DNA of 10,126 nt, from positions 15,446 to 25,571 of the forward strand of contig VBAU01000140.1 in assembly GCA_005883855.1 (NCBI GenBank), given 5' to 3'. The notes under the pieces are model-generated. The model searched no databases. It was not told the origin of the DNA and saw only the letters and a program-made list of their open reading frames with translations. Source of the stretch: Bacteroidota bacterium (GTDB lineage Bacteria > Bacteroidota > Bacteroidia > Chitinophagales > Chitinophagaceae). Shown in pieces: positions 1-7,201 of this stretch. The translations under genes and the position numbers were made by a program. Numbering within the stretch: position 1 is the first letter of the stretch; each line of letters begins with the position of its first letter.

Positions 1-1
1 T

Positions 2-895
2 GGCACGCCGTATCAATATCTCGAAGGTGCAGAAGGATATAGTATCGCATACGATGAGGCTAATCGCTATTATCGCGCAACTATCCCCGCCACAACTTTT
101 AATGATAATCTGCAAAAACAAGATTACTCGATCAGTTTTACCGACGGGATGGATATCGCAAGGGCAGAAAGAATAAGCTCATACTTAGGCCATGAAAAAA
201 CATCGCTGATTGGCAGTGCCAACCTCGATAGGAGTTACCTGAATTACGATTTTGCAAAATATCATGTGGACCCAACGATTGATAAAGGCAAAAGAAAAAA
301 GGCGGGTAGTGAAGCAATTGTTGATTCCGGCGATAATACGAAGTATGACGATCCAGACAAGGACGAGCATATTCGTGAGAGGAAAGATATCTTCGAAAAG
401 AGTTTGAAAGAAGACCTTGATGTTGGCAAATACGAAGATTTTGAGCTCTTGAAAGATGGCCGCTACGGTGATACCGCGATGTTACAATTCAAGGAAAAAT
501 TTACTCTTAAGAAATTATTGAGCAAAGCTGGCAGGAATTATATTTTTGAAGTGGGCAAACTGATAGGTGATCAGATCAAACTCGAACCAAGTGAATTGGC
601 GGGGCGGCAAGTTGATATCTGGATACCCCACGCAAGAACCATCGAAAATAACATCAGCATTTCTATTCCCGCGGGATACTCTGTAGAAGGTTTACAGGAT
701 CTGGATATGACCATTGACAATGAAAGCGGCTCATTTATTTCTACTGCAAAGCTGGAAAATGACCGACTCTTAATAAGTTCAAAAAAAATATACAAGAGAA
801 ATTTTGACAAGAAAGAGGCATGGCCCAATTATGTCGCTTTTCTTGAGTCCGCCTACAAATTCAGCCAATCAAAGATTGTATTCAAGAAGAAATAG
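2..895 (+). CDS. C-terminal part of a DUF3857/transglutaminase-type protein (5' end outside window)
   Basis: The frame is open from base 2 to the stop at 893-895, so this is the last ~297 codons of a longer gene; the first ATG, at 149, is only an internal methionine. The final ~75 residues, from about ISIPAGYSVEGL, read as a beta-rich domain of the kind that ends many Bacteroidota DUF3857/transglutaminase proteins (DUF3858-like): a phrase of the form 'P.GY.VE.L', a 'G.F' strand, then alternating hydrophobic strands and a closing stretch with aromatic and lysine residues. Before it lies a charged, Asp/Lys-rich linker (around bases 270-420) followed by further beta-like sequence. The catalytic transglutaminase core and any signal peptide would lie upstream and cannot be seen. 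These proteins are usually exported and of unknown substrate. The family call is by resemblance of the C-terminal domain only and is moderate; that it is a genuine truncated reading frame is near certain. Confidence 0.6.
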   Translation, partial: GTPYQYLEGAEGYSIAYDEANRYYRATIPATTFNDNLQKQDYSISFTDGMDIARAERISSYLGHEKTSLIGSANLDRSYLNYDFAKYHVDPTIDKGKRKKAGSEAIVDSGDNTKYDDPDKDEHIRERKDIFEKSLKEDLDVGKYEDFELLKDGRYGDTAMLQFKEKFTLKKLLSKAGRNYIFEVGKLIGDQIKLEPSELAGRQVDIWIPHARTIENNISISIPAGYSVEGLQDLDMTIDNESGSFISTAKLENDRLLISSKKIYKRNFDKKEAWPNYVAFLESAYKFSQSKIVFKKK

Positions 896-942
896 GTTTT
901 GAGCAAAGTGCATCCATGCAACATGCGCGGACAGTTTAAAAA

Positions 943-974
943 TTGACCGGCAACGTGTAAAAGTCGTACCTTAA
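943..974 (+). promoter_or_regulatory. possible Bacteroidota-type promoter for the CehA/McbA-family gene
   Basis: A TTG at 943-945 is followed after 21 bases by TACCTTAA at 967-974. This partly matches the Bacteroidota -33 (TTTG/TTG) and -7 (TAnnTTTG) elements: TA and TT agree, while the last two bases do not. It lies about 45 bases before the GTG start. The 123-base gap after the preceding gene fits an independent promoter. No T-tract terminator is visible in the gap. Weak call. Confidence 0.3.
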
Positions 975-1018
975 AAAGAGAATAAGTAACTTACTCATCG
1001 CGCTAAATCACGGCAGTC

Positions 1019-3457
1019 GTGAAAGAAAAAAAAAGTTTCCTTTTCCTATCAATGGTTCTGTGCCTGCAAGTAATCTCGTTTGCTCAGCACGAGGGAATGC
1101 AGACGACACCATTACCCGTGGTTGATAATGTAACACCACAACCGCTGCTCGCCCAGGCTCTGCGTCTAAATGAAGCTTTAGCATTCCTGGGAAGTTCATT
1201 GTCAAAAGAAGATGCCGGTCGTCTCAAGCAATTAAAAGATAAACCCCTCTCGGAAGAAACGTCAAAACTAATTCAGACTATTCTTGATCCATACTGTCTC
1301 GCAATGGTAGACATCAACCCCGAAACAAGGGTCAAAGTACTGCGAGGTCCCGCGAATACAAAACTAACCGAGGATGGTTGGACAAGCTTTTTAATTAAAG
1401 TGCACAACGGCGCTGGCGTGACAGCTGAACTCCAGGTCGAAAGTGCGAACGCGGCGCCGGCACTCCATGTTTCCAGTTCCCAGGCAAGAGCGCTCGAAAA
1501 AAATCGACTCACCGAAGGACAAGTTGCAAATCGGTTCCTTGAAATGCAGATGTACATCGGTCGGCCCTTAATGCAAAATCTTTCAGGGCTTGATTTAGAG
1601 TACGCAGTCTTGCAGATCTACAGTAAGGATGCTGGCCAGCGAGAAGTAGAAGTGGGTTTTAATATTGGCCAGGGCACACAGGATATTGGCTTCCGAAATA
1701 CGATTAACATCTTATTCAACATAAGAAAGGCTGTGAAAGTTGTCTTGCGCGTGAAGGACGATGACGGTTCACCAACAATGGCTTCATTCACAATCACAGA
1801 TGGCATCGAACGATTTCGAATTGACAGCAGTACCGATTACCGCTTAGCTCTCGCAGAAAAAAATTATATGAATCTCGTTGTGGGAGGTAAACAAATTCCC
1901 TCAAAAGAACTCACGGGCATTTACCCTCTACCCTCCCGGCGTATCGCCTCCATTGATGAGTATCCAGATTTTTTCTTTCAGTCCCAGGTTTACCGTTCGG
2001 ATGGCGAACATGTTTTACTTCCTCCCGGAAAATACAATGTGTCGTTTACCAGGGGGCCGGAATACATCACACAATCCAGGGAAATTGTGGTACCCGAAGG
2101 TGTAGATTCAGTCGAACAAATATTTCGTTTAAAAAGATGGATCAACATGAGTCAATTGGGTTGGTACAGCGCCGACCACCACGTGCACGCTGCGGGATGC
2201 AGTCATTATGAAAGTCCCGAAGAGGGTGTGAGGCCCCCCGACATGTGGCGACAGATACTGGGAGAAGATCTAAACGTAGCTGCCGTTCTTTCCTGGGGTC
2301 CCGGTTGGTATCATCAAAAAGAATTCTTTACAGGAAAAGAAGATCCTTTGTCGACGCGCAAAAATATCATGCGTTATGATGTGGAGGTGTCTGGCTTTCC
2401 TTCTTCTCATGCTGGACACATTGTGTTGTTGCGACTCAAAGAAGATGATTACCCTGGCACAAAACAAATTGAAGATTGGCCTAGCTGGACTCTTCCGGTT
2501 TTAACCTGGGCGAAGTCGCAGGGCGCCATAACAGGTTATGCGCATTCAGGCTGGGGGTTAGCTCCTTTGCAACCAACGAAAGAACTACCCAACTATATCG
2601 TACCAAAAATGGATGGAATTGGTGCCAACGAATACATCGTTACTGTTACACAAAACGTAGTTGACTTTTTCAGCGCGGGTGATACGCCACCGCGTTGGGA
2701 GTTGAATATGTGGTATCACACTCTCAATTGTGGTTTTAGAACCCGGCTAAGTGCAGAAACAGACTTTCCGTGCATCTTCGACGAACGCGTTGGAATTGCC
2801 CGTAGCTATTTTAAAACTGATCGCGCACTTAATTATGACGCTTACGTCTCCGCGATCAAAGAAGGTCATTGTTATGTGTCAGATGGGTCATCACATATCA
2901 TAGATTTTTCAGTCAATGGATTGCAAGCAGGCACCAGGACAAGCGAATTAACCTTATCGGCTCCCCAAATAGTAAAGGTCAGTGCAAAGGCGGCTGCGTT
3001 TCTTTCGCAAAGTCAAACTGAAGAAGGCGCTTCTATTGCTCACCGTGCACAAGACCAACAACCATACTGGAACATTGAACGTTCTCGGGTTGGTAAAACA
3101 AGAAACGTCCTGGTGGAGCTTATCGTAAATGGAATAGCCGTCGATACAACAGAATTAATTGCAGATGGAAGGTGGCAAAACATAACGTTTGAATATCCCA
3201 TCAAGCAATCCAGCTGGATTGCGCTAAGAATATATCCGAGTTCCCACACAAATCCTGTCTTTGTCGTTGTTGATGGAAAACCAATTCGAATTCTGCAAAG
3301 CGCGCAATGGTGCCGGGAATCTGTAGATCAATGCTGGAAAATGAAGCAAGCCAACATTCGTCCGGAGGAACGCGCGGCCGCGGAGGCGACCTATAACAAG
3401 GCTCGCGACGTTTATGATAATATCATTAAAGAATCTGCAGGCAAAAAATCAGAATAA
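1019..3457 (+). CDS. exported CehA/McbA-family metallohydrolase (PHP-like)
   Basis: An 812-residue predicted exported metal-dependent hydrolase. The start is GTG at 1019: an in-frame stop lies just upstream (1004-1006), and this start gives a lysine-rich n-region (KEKK), a hydrophobic core and a cleavage site SFA|Q near residue 23. The ATG at 1052 would remove the positive n-region. Residues ~95-370 form beta-rich N-terminal sequence. The catalytic part begins with the metal-binding motif DHHVH at 386-390, followed by conserved-looking GCSHY (393-397) and LSWGPGWY (424-431). It continues with SSHAGH (462-467), GYAHSGWG (506-513) and a segment with LNCGF and ETDFP (569-584). This order of His/Asp motifs matches the CehA/McbA branch of PHP-like hydrolases, whose named members hydrolyse carbamate or amide bonds. 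Residues ~625-765 look like a further beta domain, followed by a Lys/Glu-rich tail. The substrate is unknown and no partner gene adjoins it. Family confidence is high, specific function low. Confidence 0.85.
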   Translation: MKEKKSFLFLSMVLCLQVISFAQHEGMQTTPLPVVDNVTPQPLLAQALRLNEALAFLGSSLSKEDAGRLKQLKDKPLSEETSKLIQTILDPYCLAMVDINPETRVKVLRGPANTKLTEDGWTSFLIKVHNGAGVTAELQVESANAAPALHVSSSQARALEKNRLTEGQVANRFLEMQMYIGRPLMQNLSGLDLEYAVLQIYSKDAGQREVEVGFNIGQGTQDIGFRNTINILFNIRKAVKVVLRVKDDDGSPTMASFTITDGIERFRIDSSTDYRLALAEKNYMNLVVGGKQIPSKELTGIYPLPSRRIASIDEYPDFFFQSQVYRSDGEHVLLPPGKYNVSFTRGPEYITQSREIVVPEGVDSVEQIFRLKRWINMSQLGWYSADHHVHAAGCSHYESPEEGVRPPDMWRQILGEDLNVAAVLSWGPGWYHQKEFFTGKEDPLSTRKNIMRYDVEVSGFPSSHAGHIVLLRLKEDDYPGTKQIEDWPSWTLPVLTWAKSQGAITGYAHSGWGLAPLQPTKELPNYIVPKMDGIGANEYIVTVTQNVVDFFSAGDTPPRWELNMWYHTLNCGFRTRLSAETDFPCIFDERVGIARSYFKTDRALNYDAYVSAIKEGHCYVSDGSSHIIDFSVNGLQAGTRTSELTLSAPQIVKVSAKAAAFLSQSQTEEGASIAHRAQDQQPYWNIERSRVGKTRNVLVELIVNGIAVDTTELIADGRWQNITFEYPIKQSSWIALRIYPSSHTNPVFVVVDGKPIRILQSAQWCRESVDQCWKMKQANIRPEERAAAEATYNKARDVYDNIIKESAGKKSE

Positions 3458-3474
3458 CTTAAAGTTCATTAAGT
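3457..3474 (+). repeat. short inverted repeat after the metallohydrolase stop
   Basis: ACTTAA, a 6-base loop, then TTAAGT: a perfect 6-base stem starting at the last base of the stop codon. The stem is AT-rich and no T-tract follows, so on its own it is not a convincing terminator. Confidence 0.3.
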
Positions 3475-3478
3475 GTGT

Positions 3479-3544
3479 TGCGGAATCAAACGCTGCATTA
3501 AAACATTTGAATAAAACATTAATGTAGACATCCGCATCTTTTTT
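3479..3544 (+). terminator. possible weak terminator or structured leader between the metallohydrolase and DUF2652 genes
   Basis: TGCGGA at 3479-3484 pairs with TCCGCA at 3531-3536, and a run of six T follows at 3539-3544. The 46-base loop contains a perfect 10-base palindrome, ACATTAATGT, at 3516-3525. The GC-containing stem before a T run suggests an intrinsic terminator for the upstream gene, but the loop is unusually long. A regulatory structure in the leader of the next gene (start at 3568) is an alternative. Confidence 0.22.
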
Positions 3545-3567
3545 GATAATAACTTTAAAAGAAAAAG

Positions 3568-4647
3568 ATGGAGAATAAAGGATTGCTTTTCATTCCTGAC
3601 ATCAGCGGCTTTACGCGTTTTGTGACGGAAATGGAAATAGATCATAGTCGTCACATTATCGAAGAATTGCTGGAGATCTTAATTAATGCCAACTCCATTG
3701 GGCTCGAGATTTCGGAGATAGAAGGCGATGCCGTGCTGTTTTACAAATATGGTGAGCGGCCGGATCTAAATACGCTCTATTCCCAGGTCGAAAAAATGTT
3801 TTGCGAGTTCCACCGCCACATCGGTGGCTATGAATACCGGCGCTTGTGCCAGTGTAAGGCCTGCAGATCGGCAATCGATCTTACGCTCAAGGTGGTCACG
3901 CATTATGGCGAGTTTACCGGTTACAATGTGAAGCATTTCAATAAGCTCCTCGGCAGGGATGTTATCGTTGCTCACCAACTTATGAAAAATGAAATCCCAC
4001 AACATGAATATTGGCTGGTTACAAACAATGTCTTGCAGAATCAACCGCCCGAAGGCATCAAGGAGTGGATGACCTGGGCCGGCAGCACCAAGCAAACGGA
4101 CGCGGGGGAAATTTCTTTTCAATACACTCAGTTAACTCCCCTGAGACATGAGATCAAAGCGGAGCCGCTGATTGACCTGGGAATAAAAGAAAAGAAAAAA
4201 ATGATTTCTGTCTCGAAAGAATTTGACATAGACATTAACACTCTGTTTTACGGAGCAGGACATTTTGAATTCCGGCACCTCTGGCAGGAAGGTGTGAAAC
4301 AAATAGACGAAGTGAGCCATTACCTCCCACGCGTTGGCACAAAACACCGATGTGTTTTAAAAAACGGGCAGGTAATTATGTTCAGCAGCAGTTTTTCCTA
4401 CAGCGCCGAAAAAATTGTTTACGCAGAAACCGACGAGAAAAGAAGAGCTTCTATTTATTTCATATTTGAAAAAATTAGCGAAACCAGGACGAGACTCACG
4501 TTCGATTTCTATTTAAAGAAGAACCCGATATTACAAGCCATATTTGGGCTGACTATGAAAAAGAAGACTGAACAAAACTTCACCAAATCATTGGAGAATC
4601 TGCAGGAGTTCATGAAGGATGTAGAGATGCCGGTTGAAGTTGACTAG
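3568..4647 (+). CDS. DUF2652 cyclase-like domain fused to an SRPBCC-like domain
   Basis: A 359-residue soluble protein with no signal peptide; the ATG follows an A-rich stretch (aaaagaaaaag) typical of the phylum. Residues ~5-195 resemble DUF2652, a relative of class III nucleotidyl cyclases. 'FIPDISGFT' (8-16, Asp11) and 'IEGDAVLFYKYG' (51-62, Asp54) correspond to the two metal-binding Asp motifs, and 'HYGEFTGYNV' (112-121) to the next core strand. At 'GRDVIVAHQL' (129-138) the cyclase Asn and Arg positions read as Ile and Gln, so cyclase activity is doubtful. A CxCxxC motif (Cys94, Cys96, Cys99) could bind a metal. Residues ~213-350 look like an SRPBCC/START-type ligand-binding fold: a 'WQEGVKQIDEVSHYLPRVGTKHRC' type opening, central strands, and a C-terminal amphipathic helix. 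It ends 14 bases from the convergent gene. Family call is good; role unknown, possibly a nucleotide or lipid-ligand sensor (inference). Confidence 0.8.
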   Translation: MENKGLLFIPDISGFTRFVTEMEIDHSRHIIEELLEILINANSIGLEISEIEGDAVLFYKYGERPDLNTLYSQVEKMFCEFHRHIGGYEYRRLCQCKACRSAIDLTLKVVTHYGEFTGYNVKHFNKLLGRDVIVAHQLMKNEIPQHEYWLVTNNVLQNQPPEGIKEWMTWAGSTKQTDAGEISFQYTQLTPLRHEIKAEPLIDLGIKEKKKMISVSKEFDIDINTLFYGAGHFEFRHLWQEGVKQIDEVSHYLPRVGTKHRCVLKNGQVIMFSSSFSYSAEKIVYAETDEKRRASIYFIFEKISETRTRLTFDFYLKKNPILQAIFGLTMKKKTEQNFTKSLENLQEFMKDVEMPVEVD

Positions 4648-4661
4648 TCAGTCTTTGAACA

Positions 4662-5192
4662 TCACTCCGCTTTCTCCGGAATAAACTTCGGCTGCTTTTG
4701 TGGCGGTATAATAAGTTTAGGGCTAATATCCGGCAAAACATTTTTCAACTTGTCCACCTTGTACACATTCGTATCTATGAAGTACCAATTCTTTCCGTTA
4801 TCCGTTGAAATGACGATCATCGAGGTTTCGGCAATGAGTTCACCCAGCGGCGTTTTGATTGTGGTGCTGATGGGCAGCACTGACTGAAGTTGATCCTTAT
4901 AATTGATTATTTCGCCCGGACTGCCTATCCAATATCGTTTGAAGGTAATTCCAAAGTTCTTCATTGTAGTAGCGGCCGAATCCATTTTGCTCTTCATCTT
5001 CTCCCTGCCGCCGGCGAAGGAAATGATGCTTGGATGCATGTACTTTGAAAATGTCGCAAAATCATTTTTCATGAATGCGGACCCCATATCCATCGCTTGT
5101 ACTTTGATGGTTGTTGAAAGATTTTGACCCGTCCCAACTAACGAGCAAATCAATAGCGCGAAGAACAAAACTATCCTCGATATCTTTTTCAT
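4662..5192 (-). CDS. small exported NTF2-like protein
   Basis: A 176-residue protein with a clear signal peptide (MKKISRIV, a hydrophobic core, then GTG|Q near residue 22), so probably periplasmic. The LLIC stretch is not a good lipobox. The mature part opens with a helix containing 'AFMKNDFATFSKYMHPSIISF AGG' (39-62 region), the usual start of NTF2/SnoaL-like alpha-beta barrels ('small-residue D, F, Y, HP, GG'). Strands with 'STTIKTPLGELIAETSMIVIS' and 'DNGKNWYFID' (131-140) follow, and the protein ends in a Pro/Lys-rich tail. The fold is a common scaffold without a fixed function; no catalytic set can be identified. It is the last gene of a likely three-gene operon, starting 16 bases after the permease stop, and ends tail-to-tail with the DUF2652 gene. 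It may serve as an exported accessory to the permease or regulator, but that is inference from position only. Confidence 0.7.
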   Translation of the reverse strand: MKKISRIVLFFALLICSLVGTGQNLSTTIKVQAMDMGSAFMKNDFATFSKYMHPSIISFAGGREKMKSKMDSAATTMKNFGITFKRYWIGSPGEIINYKDQLQSVLPISTTIKTPLGELIAETSMIVISTDNGKNWYFIDTNVYKVDKLKNVLPDISPKLIIPPQKQPKFIPEKAE

Positions 5193-5208
5193 AATCTAAA
5201 AATGTTTT

Positions 5209-6021
5209 CTAAAGATCCCTCTTATTGTTGACTCTAAAACAAATCAACCATACTGCGGCGGTAAGAATGATGGTGTAGAGAATGTGCGGAGTGATATTCG
5301 TCAATGCTTTATTATAAGCAGCTTCGTCAAATTTCGCAAAAAATACCGGTGCAGGAATCAAACGGTTTGATATGGCAAGTGGTAAAAACCTCCTAAAGTC
5401 ATAATTATAGTATCTCAGAATGCCAATGGCAATATTCTCCAGGACAATGAAGTAAAAAATGAATATCCCCAGCGCGATAAAAGCCCTTCGAACCAGGAAG
5501 CCGACCAGGAAGGCAAGAGATAATTGTGCGAACGTTTGGAGGGTAAACAGCCCGGCATAATAACTCAGTCTCCATCTGTTGACATTCGAGACATCGATGT
5601 TAATGATGCCGATGATATTGGACACAATGAAACATAGCACCGAGATCAGCAGCGTCACGATCAGCACATCAATCAATTTACTAACCATGAACTGGTTGCG
5701 GCTCCAGCCGTCAATGATGTTTTGTCTGTTGGTTTTATAACTGTATTCGTTGGTGATGAGCATGATGACAACCACAGACGGGATGAACACAAACAAGGAA
5801 GAAAAATACGCTACGGTGTGCCACACCTCTGGAAAAGTAAACGGATTTCCCAAAAGAATTTTTGCGATTTGAGCACCCTGCCCTTTTTTATGTATCACAT
5901 TTTGGTAGCCGCTATACGAGATAAAGTTGATGCCGGGATAAGACAGCGCGGTGATGCCTATGATTGCCCAGAAAGCCGGATATTTTTTTATTTTCAGCCA
6001 TTCGGTCTTAAGGAGATTCAT
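5209..6021 (-). CDS. ABC-2 type transporter permease subunit
   Basis: A 270-residue membrane protein. I place the start at 6021 (MNLLKTEWLKIKK), the standard opening of Bacteroidota ABC-2 permeases. A longer reading to 6117 would add 32 residues unlike the family and overlap the end of the regulator gene. Six hydrophobic segments can be seen, at about residues 15-33, 68-90, 115-141, 152-177, 179-202 and 244-262. The cytoplasmic loop after segment 2 has 'NEYSYKTNRQNIIDGWSR' (91-108), the conserved 'E-Y-x-x-x-T-x-R-Q-x-x-x-x-G-x-S-R' type coupling element. The short charged C-terminus (NNKRDL) is also typical. Such subunits move drugs, peptides, lipids or lantibiotic-like molecules when joined to an ATPase; no ATP-binding subunit lies in the window. 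It sits 43 bases after the regulator gene and 16 before the NTF2-like gene, suggesting co-transcription. Substrate unknown. Confidence 0.82.
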   Translation of the reverse strand: MNLLKTEWLKIKKYPAFWAIIGITALSYPGINFISYSGYQNVIHKKGQGAQIAKILLGNPFTFPEVWHTVAYFSSLFVFIPSVVVIMLITNEYSYKTNRQNIIDGWSRNQFMVSKLIDVLIVTLLISVLCFIVSNIIGIINIDVSNVNRWRLSYYAGLFTLQTFAQLSLAFLVGFLVRRAFIALGIFIFYFIVLENIAIGILRYYNYDFRRFLPLAISNRLIPAPVFFAKFDEAAYNKALTNITPHILYTIILTAAVWLICFRVNNKRDL

Positions 6022-6064
6022 TAATTTGAATTTGATCGTTATTAAGAGAAGGCTGCAATATACT

Positions 6065-7033
6065 TTACTGGATTTGTAATTTTTTCGCTTCTGCGCGAAG
6101 CAGGTTAAAAAAGGCATTTCGATCCTTTTCGCCTACATTGCTTATCAGGGTTGACCGGCTGACAAGATTCTGAAACGACCTGAAGATGTTATCGCAGAAT
6201 CTTACGTCCTGTGTTGAAATGTATTTTAGAACGGCATAATTAATAAATGTCGTCGTCTTTCCGTTCAACTGCAAAATGTATGTGTTGTTGCCAAGGATTA
6301 ATTCATTTACAAATAGCTGAAAAGATCCCCTCTTCAAAAGATCACTTTCTCCCTTCATAAATTTTGCTCCTTGCTCGGCCATATTTTGAATATGATCGAG
6401 CAATTCGTTGAAGGCATGGTAAATAATGTCGGCATCTTCTTTGGTCTCGAACAGCCCTGCGTCGCGGTAGTATCGGATTTGCCTTAGCGTGCTTCTCACC
6501 GTTTCTTCATTCCATAACTCCACCGAATCTATCTGAGCGTATTCTTTTGTTAATTTCTTTGTCAGCTCGAGAATTTCAGGAAATAAGATAACCTTATTCG
6601 AAAATTTGGTCCCTGATAGTTTTGGATCCTGCAAAATGTGTTTCATCCAGAAAAAACATTTAAAAGCAGCAATTTCAGGAACGATTGCGAGCAGGTACAT
6701 TCGCCTTTGTTCAAATTGATTGAAGTATGTAACCTGCTGCAACAAACCCTCCAGGTAAAGTTTCAGGTCTCGTACTTCCTCGTGTATATCATTGCTTCTA
6801 AAGACTACTGTGTCACTGTTTAATTGAAGTACCTGGTCAAGCCCTAGATTAAATTTCTCGCAGACAAGTTTTAGTTCAGACAAGCTAAGTGGTTTCTCGC
6901 CTCTTATTCGCCTGTAAGCGCTGTCATAACTAATATCTAGCAGGTCGCATAGCTCGTCCGCAAGTGATATGTGAGGCGGCTGCGAGGCCTTGATGTGATT
7001 GAAGAGCTGTTGTTGGAGGTCGGTGGCGTTCAT
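6065..7033 (-). CDS. HTH-type transcriptional regulator with long C-terminal domain
   Basis: A 322-residue cytoplasmic protein. Residues ~20-70 form an XRE-like helix-turn-helix: 'ISLADELCDLLDIS' followed by 'YDSAYRRIRGEKPLSLSELK' (36-55), with the recognition helix around SYDSAYRRIRG, then a helix ending in 'FNLGLDQVL'. The remaining ~250 residues are mainly helical with no recognisable catalytic motif and probably sense a signal or form dimers; long HTH proteins of this type are common in Bacteroidota. The start is taken at 7033 (MNATDLQQQLF). The upstream methionine at 7072 would extend translation through a dense block of repeats (7044-7096) that looks like an operator. The gene is first in a probable operon with the permease and NTF2-like genes, and diverges from the caspase-like gene. 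Autoregulation through the repeats is likely but inferred. Confidence 0.78.
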   Translation of the reverse strand: MNATDLQQQLFNHIKASQPPHISLADELCDLLDISYDSAYRRIRGEKPLSLSELKLVCEKFNLGLDQVLQLNSDTVVFRSNDIHEEVRDLKLYLEGLLQQVTYFNQFEQRRMYLLAIVPEIAAFKCFFWMKHILQDPKLSGTKFSNKVILFPEILELTKKLTKEYAQIDSVELWNEETVRSTLRQIRYYRDAGLFETKEDADIIYHAFNELLDHIQNMAEQGAKFMKGESDLLKRGSFQLFVNELILGNNTYILQLNGKTTTFINYAVLKYISTQDVRFCDNIFRSFQNLVSRSTLISNVGEKDRNAFFNLLRAEAKKLQIQ

Positions 7034-7043
7034 GCAATGGAAA

Positions 7044-7060
7044 TTACGGATTTCCCGTAA
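7044..7060. repeat. inverted repeat TTACGG-N5-CCGTAA upstream of the HTH regulator
   Basis: A perfect 6-base inverted repeat (7044-7049 and 7055-7060) with a 5-base spacer, 11 bases upstream of the regulator start. The size and symmetry fit a dimeric HTH-protein operator or a short hairpin in the regulator leader. Confidence 0.45.
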
Positions 7061-7096
7061 GTAAATGATCATTGTTTACGGATTATTGATCATTGT
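7044..7096. promoter_or_regulatory. composite direct repeats, candidate operator for the HTH-regulator operon
   Basis: Two sequence units each occur twice in 53 bases. TTACGGATT is at 7044-7052 and 7076-7084; TGATCATTGT is at 7066-7075 and 7087-7096. The second unit repeats exactly 21 bases apart, about two DNA turns, so both copies would face the same side of the helix. Each copy holds the palindrome TGATCA. The block lies directly upstream of the regulator start in the divergent intergenic region, the usual place for an autoregulatory site. Binding by the neighbouring regulator is inference. Confidence 0.5.
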
Positions 7097-7146
7097 CAGT
7101 TAACAAAATCAAAAAGCCAAACAAATATTAGTACCACTTTTCGGGT

Positions 7147-7168
7147 ATTCATCCGAATTATGAATTAT
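7147..7168. repeat. inverted and tandem repeats in the divergent intergenic region
   Basis: ATTCAT (7147-7152) and ATGAAT (7160-7165) form an inverted repeat with a 7-base spacer, overlapping a perfect tandem duplication GAATTAT at 7155-7161 and 7162-7168. TTATGAAT from this block recurs at 7202-7209, just upstream of the -7 element of the caspase-like gene. It may be a second protein-binding site, but AT-rich DNA makes such short repeats fairly common. Confidence 0.3.
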
Positions 7169-7201
7169 TGATGATGCAAAAAAATGGGCAGTATTTACCC
7201 G

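Noticed and set aside
911..925. TGCAT-CC-ATGCA hairpin after the first gene
   Set aside because: The stem is only 5 bases with a 2-base loop and no T run follows; probably chance.
983..993. AGTAACTTACT near-palindrome before the metallohydrolase start
   Set aside because: Only 5-base arms in a short AT-rich leader, without a second copy or other context to support a binding site.
3766..4122. A 118-codon open frame on the - strand inside the DUF2652 gene
   Set aside because: It is fully antisense to a well-supported gene, has no recognisable domain or start context, and its sequence looks like reverse-complement noise.
4648..4661. A bidirectional terminator between the convergent DUF2652 and NTF2-like genes
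   Set aside because: The 14-base gap contains no inverted repeat; the nearby TCCG/CGGA pair lies inside the NTF2-like coding end and lacks T-tracts.
5722..6024. A 100-codon + strand open frame opposite the permease gene
   Set aside because: It is antisense to a clear membrane protein gene and its translation is a low-complexity charged sequence with no domain.
6022..6117. A longer N-terminus for the ABC-2 permease
   Set aside because: The added 32 residues do not resemble the family opening and would overlap the end of the regulator gene; MNLLKTEW at 6021 is the natural start.
7034..7072. A longer N-terminus for the HTH regulator starting at 7072
   Set aside because: The extra 13 residues cover the repeat block that looks like an operator, and MNATDLQQQL is the more typical opening.
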